Below are positions 59,541-64,000 of a stretch of DNA of 64,000 bases, one piece after another. The stretch comes from Porites lobata (lineage: Eukaryota > Cnidaria > Anthozoa > Scleractinia > Poritidae): the NCBI GenBank assembly GCA_942486035.1, contig CALNXK010000013.1, positions 1,278,501-1,342,500 on the forward strand. Direction: 5' to 3'. The number at the start of each line of letters is the position of its first letter. Within the stretch, counting starts at the first letter, position 1. The position numbers and the translations under genes are program-made. Below the pieces are notes generated by a model that saw only the letters and a list, made by a program, of their open reading frames with translations, did no database searches and was not told the origin of the DNA.

Positions 59541-61193
59541 TTTAATGGCAAACTGCATCTGTGATAAAATCCTGTCAGAAAACACCTGCAGTAACGTAAA
59601 CTACAGGAACTAATTACTCAATCTGCATGGAACAAAAAAAACCTCTGTTGTTCATGCTAACTCTAAGGTCACGTTTCACAATATCACGAGCTCATTCTCT
59701 CCTGTAACGAACTATGAATTGTGTTTGGCCTGTCAACAATTTATCTCAAATCAGACTTATCACAAACTGCGTAAGAAACTAGCCAATCAAAAACGCATAT
59801 GTCTTTATGACTCTGTGGGATTCGAACACGATATTGTGCACTACTTCGCCGACGCTTTATGCACTGGTTTAGAGTGTCTGTGACACAGACTAACTAGAAA
59901 GTTGATACCCATTTGAAATATATTGTTTGGGGCCAGGGTCCTCTTTGTGAAAAATGGGTATGCGTTTAATTTAAGATTGAAAAATAAATTTGCTTCTTAA
60001 ACCTGGATGGCCATTTTCTCACTGAAAGGCATTTTAAAAGACGATAACAACTGTTAGCCGTCGGGCCTTCCGTGCTCGAAACTAGATACCAGGAAGAAGT
60101 AATCGCATTTTTTTTTAGTTACTGGCATGCGCTTTTTGGCCATTGTTTTTACTTCTTCTTGTCATTCTCAAAGACTCTTTGCGATCACTTCAGGATTTGA
60201 TGACCTTTTTTTGTGGCTAACCTTTTTTGATATTCGTTATGTGCCCAGACGGTGGTACTGAAGTTTTGAACAAGAATTTCGGCTTTTGACAGCGGATGGT
60301 CACGCGCAGTATGCTTGATTTGTTTAGATATCTTATTTAAGCGCATAAAAGAATTGTACGTCGGGCTGACCTGAAGAATAAAGTCCTTTCTCTATTTTAT
60401 GGCTAAGATATATCAGAGGTTTTAAGCTTCTCCCTGTCCTTGTATCGATTGACCATTTTAGCATTTTGATGGAAGCCTTACAACTGCTGTCAGTTTTAAC
60501 TGATCACCCTTGACAGCAAAACACCTCTTGCCTTCATTTTTAAATCCAACTCGAAATCCGAACCTGCTATTTAAAGCATGCATTGGTTGGAAAAAAATAG
60601 ACGTTCAAGGCACCGAACTTTATTGTTAATTGTTCGCGAGTGCCAATATTTCCTTGAATATAGTTTATTACTCATTTCGTGTTTCGCTTTGCTTCTGAAT
60701 CAACGGTAACTGTTTCAGTTTACCCTGTTTCAGGCTTTGAGATAATGGGGCGGAGCGGCGCAAAGAGAGGTGAGAAGGGAAAACGGTAAGAGGGTAGGGT
60801 AGGAGGGGGGCGCGATGGAGCGCCTGTGGTCCTTTTAAACAAAAACTTTTTCCGGAAATCTGGTTCGGTTATACCTTGTAATAAGGTTATTTTTACGACG
60901 GATCTTGTCAGCGCTCGAAGGTTCTTGATTGGAAATGTGATGCGACACCGATATGATCAAAAATCAGTCAGCTTTGAAGGGTGAAATGATTCGTTATAAG
61001 CAGCAAGGTGAATGTGGAATATTATTCTCATTACGTTTTATTTGTAGGCCCTTTTGAAAGAACAAGAACAATATTTAGGATTGCTGGGGCAACTGAAAGA
61101 CTATGATGAGGTACTGACCCAGGAACTTGCAGCTAAGGCTTATCAAGAACAGGAGAGGCAAAGACTTGAGGTATCTTTTTCTGTTACTTCTTT

Positions 61194-61284
<91 letters not shown>

Positions 61285-63362
61285 CGGTAATATGATATTG
61301 ATAATGATAACGATATACGGTAAATATTAAGGAAGAAGAATTCTAACACTTGAAAGCCCCGAGCTGGAGGTGAGAATCGAACTCACGACCCTCCGAGTTC
61401 GAGTTCGGACGCTCTTACCAGTGAGCTACTGGAACTCTAATGGCCAGCTGGTCGGGATTTCAATACAAGTACACCAGACTTTTAGGATTGCATCGAGGAC
61501 TTGCTCATTAATTTGCGGTCCAGCAGCGTACAAACCCTAGGCTGTATATTTATATTAATGAAGAAGAAGAATTCTAACACTTGAAAGCTCATAAAAAGTT
61601 TCCGAGCTCCAGGTGAGAGTCGAACTTACGACCCTCCGAGTTCTAGTCCAAGTTCTAAAAACGCACTCTTGTTTCTGTTGATATGCGAAGCACATCTGAG
61701 AGTGGTCGGTTCCTGGGAATAATGTGCCACAGTAATTGTTTCTAATTAATCAATTTTATTTTCAACGGATATCATTTAACGTTTTCTTTATTTTCCAGTC
61801 CTTTTTTCATTATTTTAGCACCGACTCTAAATCGGTAATTTTTTTAAAAGTTTCGATATCCGTATGCCTGGAAACCTGCTGCTTCGTAGAGAGTTAGTGG
61901 CCAGTCTTAATCTTAAAAGTACGTACGGCTAAGGCATGTTTAAATTGTTCTTATGCGACACTGATCAATCGACGATGAAGTTTTGGATGGAGGATAGTGA
62001 ATTATTGATAAATTTCAGATTTATTTTTCACAGGAGGAACAAGAACGATTGCGTCAAGAGAATCTGAAAGTTAAGAAAGAGGTAATGCTATGCTCGCACG
62101 TAATGATATATGGTATCACTAAGAATTATTAAATATCACCATTCCATGCATATCTGGATCTTCAACAACGTTAACCGGCGGCTGTTATATCGAAGGAAAA
62201 TACCAGCTACTGAAAAACACACATTTGGCCGAGATGGGAAGCTTTAAGGGTAAATCTGAAATTTTGAGGACAATCACAGAGGCAGCTATATTCCAGAAAG
62301 CCAGAAAGGCGTTTGGTTTTCCTGCTTCCATTTGAAAATGAGTCTAACTTAGTTGACTTTGTTATGTTTTTTTTTTGCGACCGAAAAATAGTAGGGCAAT
62401 TATCGACGAGGAAGGAGTATAGCGCCTGAAACCAGTCCTCCGATTGACCACCACGTGACCCAAAATGGCCAGTAAAATCGCGAGAAAAATAATAGGCGGC
62501 TTAGGCTAAATAACCAAAATGTGAATTGAAAAGTGGATTTTCTTTCTTGCCCTTATTTACTGAGTTTACGAGTGAAGTTTGGCAAGCGCGTTTGAAGATC
62601 GCGGCTTTCAGCATCTAGTAATCTAAAAAAGCTCGATAACAATTCCAATTCAACACGAACTCATAGAAAGGTCAAATATGATAAGTTTAGAGTGAAAACG
62701 TTTATTGTTAGTTTCATGTCCAATTGTAGATGGAGATGTTACGGCAAAAACAGCATGAGGAAAGAAAGAAGTTCAGCGAGCAAATAAAAAATGAACTTCA
62801 GGCGCAGAAGGAGCAGATGAACAACATGATGGAAGCAAATATGGAGCGAGCGAGAAATGAGAGACAGGATTTTATGCAGGAAAACCAACATCTCAGGAAA
62901 GAGTTCCTGGCAATCCAGAAAGCAAACGAAGACAACATGAAAATGGTGGGAAAATTAAGAGATATGGTGGCTAAGCAAGAGGAAGAGAAACGACGTATTA
63001 GTATTGAACTGGAAAAAGCAAAGGATGCCAAGGACCACGAAGACATCATGGCAAAGATGAGGGCGAAACACAAGGAGGACCAGGACAGGTTGCGTCGCGA
63101 CATGGAGGCCAAGATGGAAGCGAATCGTCAGGCCTTGGCACAGGGCTACCAACAGGCTGTGGCACAAGCTCGAGTACAACAGTTGGACGAAATGCAAGAA
63201 AAACTCGACCAGGTGGGAACGCAGTTGGAGGAAATTAAGAAACCATGGTATCAGAAAGCATGGTCGAAATTCAAAGAAGTAGGCAGTGCTGTTGGCGGTG
63301 CTGTGGTTGACGCCGGCGCTGCTGTTGCTAGGACAGTGAAAGATAATTGTTTAGTGATGTAA
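48620..63362 (+). CDS. UIM-containing guanylate-binding protein, copy B (internal nonsense codon)
   Basis: Twelve exons: 48620-48742, 49164-49317, 49401-49562, 49760-49917, 50349-50521, 51843-52026, 53659-53923, 55148-55443, 57293-57547, 61048-61170, 62034-62081 and 62730-63362. Splice borders and phases all fit. Exons 1-2 carry two ubiquitin-interacting motifs, exon 3 the GBP N-terminal segment, exons 4-6 the GTPase core (GPYRKGKS, DSEG, LLRD), then the helical domain, and a coiled coil ending CLVM (CaaX). Internal exons match copy A in length to the base, so the two are tandem duplicates. An in-frame TGA in exon 6 (51907-51909) would stop translation inside the GTPase domain. The initiating exon was not found; exon 1 has a good acceptor (CTCTCTTGGTCAG), so it is internal. 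The role is inferred: ubiquitin-guided, membrane-anchored defence GTPase. Confidence 0.85.
49164..49317 (+). CDS. GBP copy B exon: ubiquitin-interacting motif 2
   Basis: 51 codons plus one base. YEEDVALSRALEQSALDSS has the acidic start, Leu-x-x-Ala-Leu-x-x-Ser core and trailing acidic residue of a UIM. Acceptor TTTAAAG, donor GGCG/GTATGT, in phase with the next exon. Confidence 0.82.
49401..49562 (+). CDS. GBP copy B exon: N-terminal segment before the P-loop
   Basis: Encodes GDVLSKTGKRLAIPLCLPNN and a helix (LYVVEEALEKLRKIK) that leads directly into the P-loop exon, equivalent to the first ~40 residues of ordinary GBPs. Cys residues are more frequent than in vertebrate GBPs. No counterpart is seen upstream of copy A. 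Confidence 0.85.
50690..51000. mobile_element. MITE in GBP-B intron
   Basis: Inverted blocks GTTGGATGTGAGATGGT / ACCATCTCATATCCAAC around a GGCGCG-containing loop at its left end, followed by AT-rich sequence with CCATGATGGCTAAGCCAAT. Boundaries are approximate. Confidence 0.5.
51001..51125. mobile_element. Hairpin MITE in GBP-B intron
   Basis: ATTATTCACTGTAGTGGAGGTGGC... pairs with ...GCCACCGACACTGAGGTGAATAAT around a CCGCGAAGCGG tip. Confidence 0.65.
51843..52026 (+). CDS. GBP copy B exon with in-frame TGA
   Basis: 184 bp, the same length as copy A's 14429-14612. The frame reads FIVKLSQRIEV, then TGA at 51907-51909 where copy A has TCG (Ser), and then, still in frame, FPFFIWLLRDVTQ. Both sides of the stop align with copy A in the same frame, so this is a point-like nonsense change and not a frameshift. 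Confidence 0.88.
52558..53436. mobile_element. piggyBac-like element (TTAA target) in GBP-B intron
   Basis: TTAA on both sides (52554-52557, 53437-53440), with termini CCCTATTCAG / CTGAATAGGG. It is 879 bp with many TGACGTCA/TGACATCA-like motifs and no coding sequence. The organisation resembles the element at 4594-5179. Confidence 0.82.
54285..54390. mobile_element. Hairpin MITE in GBP-B intron
   Basis: GGTTATATTCCGAGTTGTTTGTGTCAA pairs in order with TTGACACAAACAACGAGTGAATATAACC. The short loop is rich in CGAGCGAG motifs. The surrounding intron 53924-55147 has nothing else I can name. Confidence 0.7.
55976..57231. mobile_element. TIR-bounded element in GBP-B intron
   Basis: The left end has GTGTAAAATAGCTCCATGGA and the right end the imperfect complement TCCATAGAGGTATTTTGCAC, with repeated CCATGGAGTT motifs near the left. 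There is no transposase. Ends and superfamily are uncertain. Confidence 0.5.
58193..59424. mobile_element. 1.2-kb non-autonomous element with inverted ends
   Basis: Left GCAAGAGAGAGTGATCTAAG and right arm ending CTCATTCTCTCTTGC are complementary over more than 70 bases, with inner paired blocks around TTTGGCCGCCAAACATTTGAA. It lies in the 3.5-kb intron 57548-61047, whose counterpart in copy A is 221 bp. Confidence 0.65.
59511..59539. repeat. Poly-A tract
   Basis: A run of about 29 A in the copy B intron. No adjacent retrotransposon body could be identified. Confidence 0.9.
61196..61284. repeat. (TAA)n(TGA)n microsatellite next to a GBP-B splice donor
   Basis: Compound triplet array starting 26 bases after the donor at 61171. 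Poly-Asn/Asp and poly-His frames here are artefacts of the repeat. Confidence 0.95.
61326..61440 (-). mobile_element. tRNA-derived SINE / tRNA-like relic
   Basis: Reverse strand: TAGCTCACTGGTAAGAGC (D-arm, A-box), an anticodon-like stem TCCGA...TCGGA, and a perfect T-arm GTGAGTTCGATTCTCAC (B-box). The anticodon loop is eight bases and the acceptor arms do not pair, so it is a SINE head or pseudo-tRNA. A partial direct copy is at 61553-61655. Confidence 0.7.
61553..61655 (-). repeat. Partial second copy of the tRNA-like unit
   Basis: Repeats the GAAGAATTCTAACACTTGAA leader and the T-arm part (GTCGTAAGTTCGACTCTCACC on the reverse strand) but lacks the A-box half. Confidence 0.6.
62730..63362 (+). 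CDS. GBP copy B terminal exon: coiled coil, Ala/Gly-rich tail, CaaX
   Basis: 210 codons. The coiled coil is rich in Glu, Lys and Arg. It is followed by KKPWYQKAWSKFKEVG, a small-residue hydrophobic run (SAVGGAVVDAGAAVA) that copy A lacks, and KDNCLVM. Cys-Leu-Val-Met is a CaaX box. The tail may form an extra membrane-inserting helix. Non-canonical ATTAAA signals lie at 63716 and 63730. Confidence 0.9.
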   Translation: MEMLRQKQHEERKKFSEQIKNELQAQKEQMNNMMEANMERARNERQDFMQENQHLRKEFLAIQKANEDNMKMVGKLRDMVAKQEEEKRRISIELEKAKDAKDHEDIMAKMRAKHKEDQDRLRRDMEAKMEANRQALAQGYQQAVAQARVQQLDEMQEKLDQVGTQLEEIKKPWYQKAWSKFKEVGSAVGGAVVDAGAAVARTVKDNCLVM

Positions 63363-64000
63363 TAACGTATCCTTTTATGATCCTGGGAGATCAAGCAATT
63401 AAGCAATTAATTCTGTGTAAGCATTTAGACAGCCGAAGGAGAGCCCACAGGAATAAGCTCCTCTCCGTCGCCTAAAACTGAATTAGTGCCCTCCTTTGAA
63501 GTATGTGTTACTCTCCAACTTTTATTTTGATGAATGATAACAAAAGATTTTGATTGTAAGTACTCAGTTTAGTTCTGACCGTTTCTCTACTGTAGGCAGA
63601 GGCCGGTTGCCTCTTTTGCTACCGCTCTATTGACACTAAAATCAGGGTCATTTTGTTCTTGTTTATGTCGTTTTCAACTTGTAATATGATAGATAACAGA
63701 AACCAAAGTTTATAAATTAAAGGAAGTTAATTAAAGAATAATTCGAACTTTGTCCTCTATTTCTAGCGCTCTTTTTATCGCATGAATAATCTAAAAGCCT
63801 ACAATACTTTTAAAAGAGACCCAGTGAATAATGTGTCACCTACCCTTAGAAATAGGTGAGTCTAACTCTGGTTGAGGAAACAGATGGCTTCCGTTTTCAC
63901 TTCTCGTTCGGAGTGGCACAATGCATAGCAAAAATGCAACCGTTCAAACTGAAGGCGTAACTAAGTTTACTCACAAAAAAAGTATCAGTTAGAAGTCGCG
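63363..64000. other. 3' flank of GBP copy B
   Basis: 3' untranslated and downstream sequence. ATTAAA variants at 63716 and 63730 are the only polyadenylation-like signals I see. No further gene. Confidence 0.5.

Noticed and set aside
61127..61349. Poly-Asn/Asp and poly-His frames
   Set aside because: Translation of a TAA/TGA microsatellite on both strands; the first part is the true GBP exon ending at 61170.

Overview
The window is eukaryotic nuclear DNA, AT-rich, with short exons separated by transposon-filled introns. The families present (an invertebrate-type guanylate-binding protein, dense MITEs, a LINE, tRNA-derived SINEs, a Polinton-like element) fit an anthozoan cnidarian, probably a stony coral. 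That assignment rests on pattern recognition, not on a search.

The host genes are two tandem, same-strand copies of a guanylate-binding protein (GBP, a large interferon-type GTPase). Copy A (visible exons 12595-31121) starts at the P-loop exon and ends in a long coiled coil with a CaaX box. Copy B (48620-63362) has the same nine exons with identical exon lengths, except for the last one, plus three upstream exons. Two of those encode ubiquitin-interacting motifs, so copy B is a UIM-UIM-GTPase-coiled coil-CaaX protein. Copy B also has an in-frame TGA in its sixth visible exon. A third, inverted relic (one exon plus intron) lies between the genes at 41940-42835.

Layout: 1-12500 is transposon-rich (a 7.2-kb inverted-repeat pair, a Tc1-like 2.6-kb element, and MITEs of hAT, piggyBac, pogo and Harbinger type). 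12595-31121 is GBP copy A. Its 10.4-kb fifth intron holds a 5-kb Polinton/Maverick-like element (19552-24595) with 858-bp terminal inverted repeats, 5'-AG/CT-3' ends, a perfect 6-bp target duplication, a decayed A32/FtsK-type packaging ATPase and a divergent acidic ORF, but no polymerase or integrase. 31122-33900 is repeats and a MITE. 33943-41646 is a decayed LINE (coiled-coil and esterase ORF1, then endonuclease and reverse transcriptase ORF2) flanked by the same compound microsatellite and interrupted in ORF1 by an 1116-bp inverted-array element. 41940-48600 holds the inverted GBP relic, palindromic MITEs, a LINE 3' relic and a SINE. 48620-63362 is GBP copy B.

Inferred biology: this is a locus of cell-autonomous defence GTPases in which one paralogue has gained ubiquitin-reading motifs, being remodelled by mobile elements, one of them derived from a DNA virus-like lineage.
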